A program made the translations under genes and the position numbers. Below, in pieces: positions 11,047 to 23,763 of a stretch of DNA of 64,000 nt. Location: the NCBI GenBank assembly GCA_038373885.1, contig JAWZYV010016058.1, positions 620,001-684,000 of the forward strand, in the 5' to 3' direction. The notes under the pieces are model-generated. The model was not told the DNA's origin and did not search any database. It saw only the letters and a list, made by a program, of their open reading frames with translations. Position 1 is the stretch's first letter, and every line of letters starts with the position of its first letter. This DNA is from Cheiracanthium punctorium (lineage: Eukaryota; Arthropoda; Arachnida; Araneae; Cheiracanthiidae).

Positions 11047-12828
11047 CCATTTATTAATTTTTATAGATGAGATTGTCGGAAGTGAGCACGTTGATTATGA
11101 AACTTCTTTAAAAGATCAGACGCATATTTGAACTCTTCTTCAGAATTAATTATTAACAGCTAAATGAAGATGACGTTTCCGACCCCCCCCCATTGTTATG
11201 TAATTCTGAGTCATTTTGCTGCATCCTACTCCTACTAAAAATTTACCCCTATAATTTTGAATCACCCTGTATATGTTTGCGTGAGAGCGTGTAGCAATAT
11301 GGCAATAGAAATTATTTTAAATTTCAATGCGAATAGTGTTTATAATTCATCTTACATAATTTTATCTGCATCAGTATATCCATGCATTTTTTATGTATTA
11401 TATTGTGGTATTACGCTATGAAATAAATTCTTGGAAGAATAAATTTTACCAATAAAAATTTTTAATCTCCGTTCACGCTTTTTAAAAATAGATTTTTCTT
11501 ATAAGATTGTTGAATTCACTTTTCAGAGAATTTTATTCATAGGAGTAAAGTATATATTGAAAAACAATTCGTTTTCGGATATATATTACATTTTCAAAGA
11601 GGTTTATAAAATTTAATTTGTTTTGAATGAACACAGTATACATGCTTCCGTAAAAATAAAGATTGAGAAAAAAATTCTATGCAAAAAGCTAATAAAAAAT
11701 AATCATAGTTATTAGTTTAATTTTTTTATGTTTATTATAAGAAATCTCCCTTTTTATTGTTTGAAGATTTATTATAAGAATGTTTTTGTCAAAAGAAAAC
11801 ATTTCTCATATTTTCAATTTTAAAATAGTAAAACTAATAGTAAAACTGAACTCTTCAGCGTCATATATGTCTATTGAATATATTGCCTGAATATAATTTC
11901 TAAGCAGAGTTGAAATATTTCAAATTTGAACATTTCAATTCCTTTTATATAATCAGATTCCAATTCTGTATGTAATGGGAGTTCTTGAAATTATTTCTTT
12001 TTTTTTTGCAGAAATATTAATATTATTTTAAGTCTTACCTAGTGTTAAAAAGGTAATACTATTTTTAAATGTTGATTTTATTTTATGTATCCTTGAATGA
12101 CCAGTATATTTACAACTAATACTTTAAATTAACTTTTGGAAATTCAGAATTAATATCTATAGTTACCATTATCTTCCTTTAAGACTTCTGAAATATTTTT
12201 TTAAATTATTTTCAGGTAGTATAACAATTTTCTAAAGAGGGTATTGCTCTTTTTTATTTAATTTACTATGAAACACATAGAATTTACTACTTTTAGACAG
12301 TAATTGCAATACAGGTGCTCATACTTCATTTAAATCTAGAAACGATCTTTCTCTTTTTTTTAAACCTAGTGATTTATATGAATTAACGTAAATTACTACA
12401 AATAATTCAAAAGTTTTCTATGTATCTGAATAGAAAAAAAAAAACAGCTTTTTCAAAAACTGAACATGCAAACTTAAAGAGTTACAATTTCAAATCTAAG
12501 TAATCTACAAAATATTTGTGAAATTAAAAGTAAACTTTTAAAATTTGATAAACTAACAAGTTTAATACAAGCACACTCTAGAAAGCAGAGTTGTTTTCGG
12601 ATTATCTCCTTAAATTCTTCAACCTCTCCCGCCCCCACACTTTTCTTAGTACATATCGTTTACAAAATTCGAACTATAATTTCTAATTGAAACATGCGAA
12701 AATATCACGATAGTTTGGGGTTGGTAGTTGATACACTAACGCAATCTTATATAATTTTTGATTGATTGAGTGATTAAATATTTATATATTTTACTACATT
12801 TAGGAAGTTATTTATCATTTGATTTCCT
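11047..12828. other. AT-rich intergenic DNA
   Basis: No gene was found. Around 11264 the string CACCCTGTATA resembles the outer end of Tc1/mariner-type elements, but no partner end or transposase remnant was found. The rest has no recognisable signal. Confidence 0.4.
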
Positions 12829-13039
12829 CGCCGACCAGATTGTACGGTGGGTAAAGCATCGAACTACAGTTTCGGGTTCAACTCCCGACGGTCGATGTTC
12901 GATCCCTGACTGGGCGTGGATGTCATTGTGTCCGTTCCTTCATAGGGGGCAACTATGGTCCACCTACTAGGTGCCCCTAATAAAGTGACCATTAACTCCG
13001 GCCTCAGTAGTGGCCAGTGCTCTCCAAGGTATTGTTAAG

Positions 13040-13497
13040 TGGGATGGGACTATTCGGCGCGAAACCCATTTCGGCGCAGCCCTTTCGGCGGGGCCGCTTC
13101 GGCGCGAAACTCGAAACGATACTCAAGTGTTCAGTTTTAATATATGAAGGTTTGTAATTATTTATTTTATACTACCGGAGCCTTATCGGCCGCGACGAAA
13201 CGGTCGCGCCGAATAGTACCAAAACGTTTCGAGGGGGGCCCCTGAAACGATGGCCAGACCCATTGATATTTTTTGGCCTCGCAAAGGGACCAGCTTTAGC
13301 ATATTTTCGAGGGGGCCCCCTGAAGCGATGGCCCGACCCACTGATGTTGTTTTTGGGTCTCGCAAAGGGGCCAGCGTTAGCATATTATCGAGGGGGCCCC
13401 CTGAAGCAACGGCCGGGCCCACTTATGTTTTTTTTTTTAGTCTCGCAAAGGGGCCAGCGGTAGCGCCGAATCAGCCGCGCCGAATAGTACCAAACCG
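13040..13497. mobile_element. 458-bp non-autonomous element with 8-bp target duplication
   Basis: The ends read TGGGATGGGACTATTCGGCG and, from the right in reverse, CGGTTTGGTACTATTCGGCG, an inverted repeat. The element is flanked by perfect 8-bp copies of TTGTTAAG (13032-13039, 13498-13505). It is strikingly GC-rich. An internal copy of the terminal motif (CGCGCCGAATAGTACC) occurs at about 13205-13220. It has no transposase. An 8-bp duplication suits hAT-like or similar superfamilies, but assignment is open. Confidence 0.72.
13230..13470 (+). repeat. Three tandem units of about 80 bp
   Basis: Units start at 13230, 13308 and 13389, each with CGAGGGGG...CCCCTGAA, then ACCCA(C/T)TGAT, then CTCGCAAAGGG(G)CCAGC. 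This GC-rich minisatellite makes up the right half of the element at 13040-13497. Open frames across it are repeat artefacts. Confidence 0.85.
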
Positions 13498-13527
13498 TTG
13501 TTAAGGCCCGCCATATGAAAAAAAAGT

Positions 13528-14417
13528 CTAAAAAAATTAGAGCTTCTTATCTGATAAACAATGCTGAATGTTTTCAAAATTATTTTTATGTTTTTAATCT
13601 AATGTAATGGGTAATGTAATTGAATGGTGATGAACAAATTTTACTTGAAGTACACAAAAACAGTAATTACATTGTGGTTGCAAAGTTCCCAGTCGGTATC
13701 TAAGAGTAAGACCGCTTTGGATCTTCTACAGTTTACTTCTTCGCGTAAATCGTAATCTGTCAGCTCAGCCAATAGTTCGTTCGGAACGTTACCGCGATTG
13801 GTGAAGACATTTTCACCTAGCTGGTGGACAATTTTTGTAAAGGAAGGGATGCCGAGATCTCTCCGAATAACAGAATTAGTCAGATATCCGTTTCCATGCC
13901 GTATTTGGCGGATAATTGCGTTGTGTTAATATATCTAGATTCTTTTTGGCGGTACAGCCCCAGATTTGGCTGGCGTAAGTCCCGCAGGAAGCACTATTCA
14001 TTTATATAATCTTATTCCATTTTGACGGCTGAGTTTATTTTGGAAAAGCAACTTCTCTAGCTTTTTTGTTGCTCCAACCATTTCGTTTCGGGCATAAAGC
14101 ACCTGTGCTTTTCATGTCAGACGGGAGTCAATCATGACACCCAAGTATTTGCAGGTTCTGGTACAATTAATTTTATTGATATGTATGTAGAGATTTCTTA
14201 TCTGTTTTCTGCTGTAAATGAAGTATGGAGAACCAATTTCATTCTCTCTCAACTTGAAGGAGTTATTTTGCATTTCTGCTAGTCATGTGCACTGAGTAAT
14301 CTATTATTTATGAATGAGTGGGTATCATTTTAAAGCATTTCAGTCTTCCACAAATATAAAACCTGTAAGCAAAATCTCCAATTTTTGTTTCAAAAGACTT
14401 GTTTTATAAAACTCGAT
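13528..14417. other. Intergenic DNA, unclassified
   Basis: The part from 13680 to 14010 is less AT-rich than its surroundings and may be an old element, but I could not read any protein or RNA in it. Confidence 0.4.
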
Positions 14418-14729
14418 GGGTCATTCGATGGTGACTGATGTTACAATTTTAACATTTGTAACCTTTGAAATTCACCAGTGGCTTGAAATATATATATTTA
14501 TTTATTTAAATTGATCAAGAGTATCATAAATAAGTACTATACTGTTATCCATTCTCAATGTAAGACGTCTTTTTTTTAAATTAAGGGAAATCAAAAAGCG
14601 TGACTGATGTTACGCAGAAGATTCTTCTGTGTAACATTAGTTTTGTTTTTTGATTTCCCTTAATTAAAGAAAAGAAAAATTTTTTACAAATGTAGTCCAA
14701 TTGTAACGTCAGTCACCATGGAATGACCC
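14418..14729. mobile_element. 312-bp MITE with GGGTCATTC ends and CGAT target duplication
   Basis: The left end begins GGGTCATTCGATGGTGACTG and the right end in reverse GGGTCATTCCATGGTGACTG. These are inverted repeats of about 30 bp with only about two mismatches, and CATTTGTAA is also shared a little farther in. Flanks are CGAT at 14414-14417 and 14730-14733. A central inverted repeat (about 14581-14665) forms a hairpin and carries two more copies of the GTGACTGATGTTAC motif seen in the termini. It is non-coding. Confidence 0.72.
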
Positions 14730-14733
14730 CGAT

Positions 14734-17673
14734 AGACTTCTGGCTGTATTGATTGTTAGTCTCCTTTGTATGATTGGATTTACAAATTAAAACAACTGAT
14801 CAACATAATGTTATAAAAAATAATTGAAAACTAAGAAGAATAAATTATTTTAATTTCCCATTCTTATTTACAATTGCTAAAAAATTTTATGATGAGAAAA
14901 CATGTAAAACACATCGTCAGTCTCTTTAACATATTGCAATTTAAAAATACTTCAGTCTTATACAAAAATAAAACCTGAAATCAAAATCTGTATTTTTCGT
15001 TTCAAAATACTCGTGCTAATGCAACTTTTCAAACTTCTGTATTTCATTTTTAATACATTTTCTATGATAGTATTTACATTAAGGGGACAGTAGACACCCA
15101 AATCATTTAAATTGGCCAAAAAAATGTGTTTTTCTTTTTTACATACTAATATTCTACAGTTAAAGCTGAACCATGGAGAAAAAACCGCGTATGTCTAAGA
15201 TATTAGGGTTTGAGAAAATTAAATGGACAGTTAAATGTCCACAAAAATGCAAGCAAACGCGTTAGTAAAAACGTGACAATTTTTTGAACGCTTTACAAAA
15301 TAAGCTAATATTTAAATGAAATTATTTTAAAAATATATTTTGTTAAGGTAAATTCATAAATAAAATTATTCAGAAGAGACGGTATTAAAGGTAAGTGGAA
15401 AATTACACTTTAAATCGGATTTACTCCAAATCAAGTTTTTTGTGATTTTCTTGCTTTCGAAATGCTCCACGAGTCTTAGTTTTGGTCGGAATTGTACAAA
15501 ATTTACTACAAACATTCTTCTCATATATTACAATAAACCTATGTATCCTTTTTAAATATGGTCAAAATTCCGATTGTGAAATTTCACTTTTATTTACGAA
15601 AACTGAAAAATTTCGGGAAAATTTGGTATATATCCATGAAAATATTTCTAGAAAATTAACTACTCGGTCGATTCAAAATACCAATACACAGACATTTTTA
15701 AAATCTATTTTTATGCTATTATAAAACAGTTAGTAAAAAAAAAAGAAGTTCAAATTAGAACGCATGGAGCATTTTTTTTCGAAATTAAGAAGTTAATTTA
15801 TTTCATAATTAATTACTAATATTTTTAATTTTTAAAATGTTTTTCAGTTATTTATAATGCTTTTAGTTTAGTACATTAAAATACAAAATTTCATAATCCT
15901 ATTTGATTAAATAAATGAAAAAAACTTTTTAATGCCTACCACCCACTTAAAGTGCCTCTATCTATTGAATACTATAAAAATGTCATAAGTGAAAATTTAA
16001 AAAATCTTTGAAGAATAAATTACTTAATATTTTTCATCACTAAAAAGTTTGAGAATGCGAAAAGAAGGGACAAAGCACGACTTTTTCCATTTTAAATTAA
16101 ATTACCATAATTTAAATATTAATAAAAGAACTTTTAAAAGCTTGCTTTCAATACTTGTATGAATGCTTAAGAAAGAGGTGCCATCTATATACAGGTAATT
16201 ATGCACTTTTTTAAATGGACTTTTATTTTAGATTTTAAAAAATGTAAAGTAATTTCATGTATAATAAATTACCCCAAAGAAATCGCAGAGGAACGCAATT
16301 TATTACTTTTGAATAAAATAAAACAATAAGTCGTGTGAACAGTACATTTGCCTGTTGAGTGAATGAAAAATAATGAAAAAACACACAAAAAAGCTTTAAT
16401 TTTTCTTTAAAAAGTTTGAATGCAAAAATGGTATGAATCAGAAGCCATGTATCTCGTGCCGTTTTATATTTTTCGTTTAATTAAACTTATTTATTTTATA
16501 TATAATCCAATAAAAATTTAATAAATAAAGTGTAACTAAGTTAATGTGCATAAACAAAAAGTTATTGCACATTGATCCAAAACTACTTGCTCGTAGACAT
16601 ATATATACTTCCTCCTTTTTTATACTTTACTATTTATTTTCGTTGAGCTAGTATATTTATAGAGTATTAGGCAGTAAAAAGGCAGGTTTTTTACTGGACA
16701 CTTACAAAGCATGATTACGTCAAACACCTGAAAGTACATAAAAACTCCTGGGCTTTTGTATAATTTTGGAAGTCTTCTTAAAGCTCAGTTTTTAAAGTAA
16801 CAGTACGAAATACAGTATATTTTTTAATCGTTTAGGAAAAAGTTGTTTTGAAAATAGATTAATTCAAAATTCCAAGCTATAAAAAATATATCAGTTAAAT
16901 GGAGATTACTAACCACTAAAATAAATATGCTAAGGAAGCAGTTGCTTTGTGCTACATAAAAAGTCACTGCTTAGAGAATACTAAATAATTCTCTTATATC
17001 TAAACTATATTTAAATATATTCGTCCACATGCTTGTAAATAAGGATGAACTAATTATATGTACAGAAATGTAATGTTCACCGCATTAAAATACCTAATCA
17101 TATTCTCATATAAATAAAACTTGCTATTGACGGTCTCTCTCCTATGATATATCTAATAAAAATTTATTCATACTTATAAAGCTGGAAGATTTTTTACCAT
17201 GTATTGTAACAAAGCTGTTAAATTTAAAGATCAGCGATTGATTGCATACGATAAGAAGAGAGAAAAACTAAAAATGTATTTGATAAAATCTAAATTTACT
17301 AGAACTGACACATACATGTGTTACTGAAAGATTATTTTTGACAACCAAAAGAAGCAGCAGTAGAGGGAAAATATAAATTAATCTTCCACATGAAATCCGC
17401 AAAATTTTTCTTTTTTCCTGGAAAATAAAGCCAGTATATATATATATATATATATATATACCTTACACTGAATTTCAAGGGTAGGAATTTAATGGAATAT
17501 TGTTCATTTTTAGATCTGTACATACCGTAATTTTGTGGTGTGTGATATAAACGTATCATAGTATAAGTTTTACAAATAATTAAATAACGTTGCTATTCAT
17601 TTATTGTCTATACTTATTACAGATATTAGTTTTGCATAGAAGACTTATTAATAACGTGGTTATTAAGGATACA
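14734..17673. other. AT-rich intergenic DNA
   Basis: No gene was found. A (TA)n microsatellite lies at about 17435-17461. Short open frames, such as 15482-15724, show no recognisable domain and have the composition expected by chance. Confidence 0.5.
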
Positions 17674-17675
17674 TA

Positions 17676-19248
17676 CAGAGTTGTCCAAATTAAACTTTCC
17701 CAACTCAGAGGCCTGTGCAGGATGTTGTATGGGTCATACTGTGATGAAATTTTAAAAACAGACACTTCAGATCACGCGCTCGTGATTTATTTAAATATAT
17801 ATATATATATTAGTACAAGAAGTTGCCGATTTGTGGCGCTGTAACACTAGTAATTTGCATATTGCAACAACGTGATTTGCAGAAATAAAGCTTCTGCGCA
17901 ACGTATCCAAAAGACGAGCCCTACAAAAGTGGAACACAGGCGCTGCACAGGCAGTTGTTTCCAGCTCTCTGCTGCACAATGGCGACTTTAGAAAAGCTCT
18001 GTTAATGAAACTTTTTTACCAGACTGACGAGAACTCCTGTGCTGCGATAAGAGTATTCCGTCGGCTGAAGAACTTACGCCGAGGGCCAATGACACCACGC
18101 GTTTTATGAGACATGATGAAGAAGTTCGAAAGATCCGGACAGCTGTGAATTTTACCAGGTAGAGGACGACATGTTGTGGATTCTGCACGCGTGCAAGACG
18201 TTGCTTTGGCGGTCGTGGACGCCACTAACCAATCGCCACATGGTGTTGTCAGTGTGCCAACTGTTTCTCGTGCTGTTGATATGCCCTTTCGACCGTCTGG
18301 CGTGTAATGCGTCGAGTCCTGGGTCATTTTCCTTACAAAAATCCATAGTCTCCATCAGCTGTCCGACGTGGATCCTGCTGTTCGGGAAACATTTGCGCTG
18401 CAATTCTTTGCCAGAATGGAAGTCGATGCTGCTTGCTCGTGGAACATCCTTTGGAGAGGTGAGGCCCATTTTATCCTGAATGGTCAAGTGAATACGCACA
18501 ACTGCCGCATTTGGGCAAGTGAAAACCCGCGCGCAATCCATCGAGTGCCCTTGCAACCTGCAAAGGTTACGGTATGGTGCGGTTTCACCGCGAATTTCAT
18601 CATTGGGCCGTATTTTTTTGAAGAGGTGACTCCAAGAGGGTCCGCAACCTGCTCTGTCACAGGAAAACGATATCCGAACATGTTGCAACATTTGTGATCC
18701 CTGAACCGCAGCAACATGGCCGCCTCCAGGGCACGATATTTATGCAGGATGGTGCACCTCCCCATATGACTCGTGGCGTTCAACAGGTGTTACGGGCAAC
18801 TTTCACCGATGCACGTGTAATCAGCCGCTGTTTCCCAACATCTTGGCCTCCTCGCTCGCCTGATCTCACACCGTGCGACTTTTGGTTATGGGGGATTCTT
18901 AAAGGATCAGGTGTACCGAGAACAACCAGCAACCTTAGCATATCTGAAAGACGCAATTATTCGGAATGTTCGTGGAATTAATGTGGACTTACTGCGTTCC
19001 GCTCTGGAACACACTGCTTTACCAATGGAGAGAGTTATGGAGAACAACGGCACACATATAGAACATCTGTAAAACGTCTTGTTGATCTGCAGCGCCACCT
19101 ATCGACAACTTCTTGTACTAATATTTTTTAAAAATAAATCACGAGATCGTGATCTGAAGTGTCTGTTTTCAAAATTTCATCACATTATGACCCATGCAAC
19201 AATCTGCACAGGCCTTTGAGTTGGGGAAGTTTAATTTGGACAACCCTG
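17676..19248 (+). mobile_element. Full-length Tc1/mariner-superfamily element, inactive
   Basis: TA dinucleotides flank it at 17674-17675 and 19249-19250. Its termini (17676-17841 and 19091-19248) are long inverted repeats beginning CAGAGTTGTCCAAATTAAAC and, in reverse, CAGGGTTGTCCAAATTAAAC, with high similarity over about 160 bp. The left repeat is interrupted by a short (TA)n expansion at about 17797-17810. The interior is a single broken transposase. Total length is 1,573 bp. Confidence 0.9.
17979..19072 (+). pseudogene. Tc1/mariner-type transposase (DUF4817-like N-terminus), broken
   Basis: The DDE-type transposase would cut and paste the flanking element. From the ATG at 17979 the pieces read a helix-turn-helix N-terminus (KLFYQTDENSCAAIRVFRR, GRGRHVVDS) of the kind annotated as DUF4817 in arthropod transposases. 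Next comes the catalytic domain with VNTHNCRIWASE, VTVWCGF, MQDGAPPH and WPPRSPDLTPCDFWLWG. The C-terminus ends GTHIEHL at the stop 19070-19072. Several frameshifts or stops (near 18005, 18115, 18305, 18690 and 18897) break the frame. The first catalytic Asp, expected in a W-S-D-E-A-H motif, is Gly here (WRGEAHF, codon 18458-18460), so it is catalytically dead even apart from the frame breaks. Confidence 0.85.
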
Positions 19249-19250
19249 TA

Positions 19251-22200
19251 TTTGAAACTTCAGGTTCTTTCAATATGAATTATACGTTTAACACCAAAAA
19301 TTCTATTCACGTTATTTATGCCGCTATAGTGCAGAATATTAGTTCAAATTGAAACCATTAAATGGTGTTTTACTTATGCATGCAGATTAGGAATTTTGTA
19401 ACAAAATGTACAAATGTTTCATTCACGCGTATGCTTTTTTGTTAGGTTAATTACCAAAACCAAGAAACAATTAATATTTGAAACTAAATTGTTAAAATTA
19501 AGTTAAAAAATAGAAAGATTTTTCCGTTGCAATTTATGCGCTCACTATGTTGCTTATTTTAAGAAAGAGATAGAAGAACCTTACTTTTTAGAAAATAGTT
19601 GTCGCTAAATATATTGTTTAGTTATCAACAAAAATGAAGAGATAGGAGTTCCGATCAAATCAACAGAACTTGTGAACTGTTGTTTAATGAAACCATCTTA
19701 CAGAAAAATGCCTTAAATTCTAAAAATCATACGTTTGAAATACAAATATTGTTTTTGGTTTAAATGCTTTTATGCTAAAAATCTTATTAAATATTGTTAC
19801 AAATACTTAGGGTGATCTGCTTTCATCGATAGAAATTGAGTATAAAATTTATGGTTTCCTTGTCAAATAATTAAATTTTGCATATTATTCCTTACAAATC
19901 GAATAACATCAGGTTTGTATGTTTCTTGGCAGTCTCGGCTAGCTGGGCTCAGTTTTGAAGAATTATTTTTGAAGCCAAATTTTGCGGTATTTAGCAAAAA
20001 TCCCTTCGCTTTGCTGGAATTAGGCATTTGCATATTCTATTCCTGTATTCCACTGAGTTTTTTTTAAATTTTCTTTTATGTGTGTGTGGGGACTATTCTG
20101 TTCGTATGTAAGATGCTGCTTTTGAGGAAGTCGTTCTGTTACTTTGTTTATGGTTTAATCTTAATTAATTTGAAAATCATATATAAATTGGCCAGTTCGG
20201 TTTGCATTAATGTATTAAATAAAAGTATGTATGAACATGTATATGGTTAATATATAATTATTGTAAGCACGCATTAATGTATTAAATCGCTGATTATTTT
20301 CAATGATAGATTTTCGCGAAGAACTGAATTATTTCTATCGCAATACGGCATTATTATTAGGAGAATTTAAGTTATAATATATTCTTTTAATTAACAAATT
20401 TGTCATAGTTTTTTTATTAAATAATATAATAGCAATAGTTTAATCAGTTCCGATTAAGAAAAACTCATAATCAGGATATTATGTTCGATGTAAAAAAGAA
20501 AATTTATTAAGAATATTATATATTCTATAAACAATTTGCTGAAACAGAATTTTTTTACTATAATTTATACATGGCTATTGTCTCTCATTCTGTTATTTTT
20601 CCTAAAACTCTTAAAAATGTGATGAGCCTCAACTAGGTAAAAGCGGCTTTTTTATATGTTTTATGTTACCAATGACTTTTAAAAAGAGTAAATCTGTCTG
20701 ATATCTGTATTTAGTGTCTGAGTTTAAAATAATTTTGTTTGGAGTATTCTATTACACTTATTACTTTTATCTAATGTTATTATTCATGTACGAGATATTT
20801 TAGTAAAAATTTTTAATTTAAATAAACCTAAACTTTAAAGTACATTTTCACTAGTTATATCTAGTGTTTTAATTGCATTTTAACATGTATTGCCCATTTT
20901 AATGAAATTCTGCAATTTAAAAGTGAAGAAGATTAAAACAGTTTTTTGGGGTGTATTTTATTATAAATTTTTAAATTGTACAACATAATTTATATGCAAA
21001 ATTTGTCACTAAAAATGCGTTTAAAAAGGTAGAAAAAACTACTTTCAAAGTGTATTTTATTCTAACAGATAAACGTAGAATGCATTTCTCAAATACTTTT
21101 GGAAATGTGTTTTGTTGAAAAACTATCAAGGCACCGGGTTATAAAAGTACCAGATCATTTTGTACTGAGAGCGTCTTTTCGAACTTTTAAGAAGTTATTT
21201 CCTTTAATGGCTAACACAAAATTTTTATTTAAACTCCATACAAAACTTCTGATTGAAATATGAAAGCTTTTTTTTCTGTAAAACATGAAATGTTTTGTCC
21301 ATCAAGAATTCGTAACACTCAAATAATCGGTGTAGAAAAATAGAAAACATTTTTGATGAAAGAATAAGTGAGAAATTTCTTTTTTATAACAAGAAGCCGG
21401 CAGCTTTCGAGATTATGCTTCTAGAAACAATTTGAGGTTTATTCTAACTTAAAAAAATTCAAACATGCATGAATAAATATGAATTACAAAGTTTGAATAA
21501 AAATTAGATGAACTAGGTATATAATATTTCATTAAGTAAGATTTGATATTTAAACTAATATTTATGCATGTTGAATTGCATAGGACTTGTCTATGCGAAA
21601 TATTAACTTACGAATGTCACAGAAATAAGCTATTCAGCCACGTTTATGTTTCACTCTTTTCTATTTTTCCTTGTTAACTTTAACTTTCGGACAAACATTC
21701 TGCATATTACCTTGTACACCTTGTAATACTATGTCAAGCCATTGTTTTTCACTTGCACAGTTGCTTTCATAAGCCCAATTAGACCATACATGAAATTTCA
21801 TCGCTCTACGGAAAATTTGATCGAGTTTTTAAAATGGGTATTGTATGAATAAGTAATTCTTATTAATTAGTATAAAACTATTTAACATGCTTTCTTTATT
21901 GAGGAATAATAAATAAAACGAATGTATGACTAAGATAATTTTTTCCGTTAGATAAAACAAATAATTAATGCAGAAGATTCGTGTTGTTTTATGTCTTAAC
22001 TTAATAAAAGTAGTCGAAATTTCAAATTTTATAAATATAGAAATAAAACACTTTAAATGAACTTTTCTCTTATTATTTCCCCCACCCTAAAAAAAATTGA
22101 GCTTATTCTTTCTAGGTGTATAGTTATTAACAGTAAAGTTAATAGTAACATCTAGGAGATAATGATCTGATCGAAATTACAAAATGATAATGAAGGAAAT

Positions 22201-22929
22201 TCACAAGCGGATGATGCCTTTTTCAGTTTTTAAAGAATATCACATATTAAAAAAATCTACTCAATAATTTTTTATTTGAAGTTGTATATTATAATATTTA
22301 AAGGGAACAAATATTAAGGTTTCATGCTAAGAACCTTTACCTATAACTTTTAAATGGAACAAGGAAAGGAAATAACGATGTAAAGAAGCCGCATTACGTT
22401 CTTTTGACTGATTCTTTCTCTTGAATGGTTGAATTTAAGCAGAAAATTCCGGACTTAAAAGTGTATTTTTAAAACTACTCAACGAAGAAATTCGGAATTT
22501 ACAGCATGATGGTCAAAAGGAATTATTGAAGAAGTAAGTATTATAGATGACTTCTGCCATTTAATAAATTTTTATAACTATTATAAAACTTTAAATATCA
22601 GTTTTAAAAAAATTTGAGTTCTACGAATGCACGTAGTGTAACTGGGGAAAATAAGCAAATGTAAAAGCTACAGTTCGATAAGTTTGTTAAATGTACATTA
22701 TTCAAAAGAGTTTCGCCACAGTACATTTAAAACTTACGCATTTATTTTTCAGTGGTTTCTTTTAACACTTTTTCAACGACGTTGATAAGTTTATTTATTT
22801 ATTTATATTTTGTCTGTCTTCCCCTGCTTTAACTGCTAGAAATGTGCACCGATTATTAAGAAAATTCCAAATGCCATTGCTACGTACTGTGCAATGTACC
22901 CTACGGAAAATTTTATGTAACATGTATAG
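19251..22929. other. AT-rich intergenic DNA, no gene seen
   Basis: About 3.7 kb with no open frame of note, no recognisable element end and only short homopolymer runs. Confidence 0.5.
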
Positions 22930-23763
22930 CGTTACGAATTTCTGGGTTTTTCTGACCTGCAAGGGTTAAATATTCGTAATCTAGGCGTAAACATTCGTAG
23001 ACTACACGTCAAATAATTAAAATTTGCTTTTTGGTGCATCAAAATCTGTTAATTAAAACGCGAGCTAGGGAGTTTTGGATGTATCCATTGCTAAACATAT
23101 GGTTTTCATGAATTCTTGAGAAATATTGGTGATAGAGCTCAGCTGACTTCACTTTTTGGACTTATTTTTAGCGCAAAATTTAGCGATATAGTGCTAAAAA
23201 TTCGCCAATCTTGGCGAAATATCCGACATTTGGAGTGATATTACTCATGGCACTGTATAATCTAGTTCGCTGCATTAGTATTACGCAGTATCCTAGTAAT
23301 ACTCAAGTACATTTTTATTCCGCAATAAAAATTCGCGATTGATTGAGATTTCTCTGGAAATAAATTTCTTTGGAATCTTCGCGTGACGTTGGCGGTACCT
23401 ATTTACGGAAGGCAGGGCAACCAAGTTCAGTTCAGTTGTGAGAGCAGGCGTCCGTTGTGCTGAGAACAAAAGGCTCTGTATTGGCGGTTTTAGAAGAAAT
23501 ATTTTGCTTGCCTTTCAAAGCTTGTTTTTAAATGCTTAAATATTAAATCCTGAAGAACTGAATATGATTTCCCTCAATAATGTCTTCTCTATTTCGGTCT
23601 GTGGCAGTACTTTGTTGTGTGTAAAACACAGCATCTGAGAATGCTTTTGCGTTAAGCTGACTGTTATATACAGTAAGTTACTGGCTGTCAATTCCTGTAT
23701 ACTGTATAGCAGATTGTTCGTCAGAGCTTTTTGAATCAATAAAATCCTTGCTTCATTCTGACA
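22930..23763 (+). repeat. Probable LTR remnant
   Basis: This region is less AT-rich and is organised like an LTR. It starts (C)GTTACGAATTTC, close to a canonical TGTTACG start. It has an initiator-like TTCAGTTCAGTTGTGAG near 23426, then a late AATAAA-type signal (CAATAAAATCC, about 23738), and ends TTCTGACA at 23763. TGGACCG follows 2 nt later as a possible primer-binding site. No coding remnant follows, so it is a solo or truncated LTR. There is no second copy in the window to prove the limits. Confidence 0.42.

Larger units (their letters stand above)
12829..13527 (+). mobile_element. tRNA-derived SINE (family A), split by a DNA element
   Basis: The head (about 12829-12900) resembles a tRNA, with an A-box-like stretch (GTGGGTAAAGCATCG) and a B box (GGGTTCAACTCCC), the internal RNA polymerase III promoter of SINEs. 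The body runs to 13039. It resumes at 13506 with GCCCGCCATATG and an A-rich tail. The copy at 53205-53362 shows the same body ending in CCGCCAT plus poly(A) without interruption. The intervening 13040-13497 is therefore an insertion. Confidence 0.75.

Noticed and set aside
12829..12905. Possible tRNA gene
   Set aside because: The tRNA-like head is followed by a repeated body and poly(A) found elsewhere in the window, so it is a SINE.
13183..13504. Several overlapping 60-85-codon frames on both strands
   Set aside because: They arise from the GC-rich 80-bp tandem repeat inside a transposable element, and the frames do not keep a repeat-independent pattern.
18484..18783. Minus-strand open frames of 100-180 codons at 18.0-18.8 kb
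   Set aside because: They are antisense shadows of the plus-strand transposase, which carries the known motifs.
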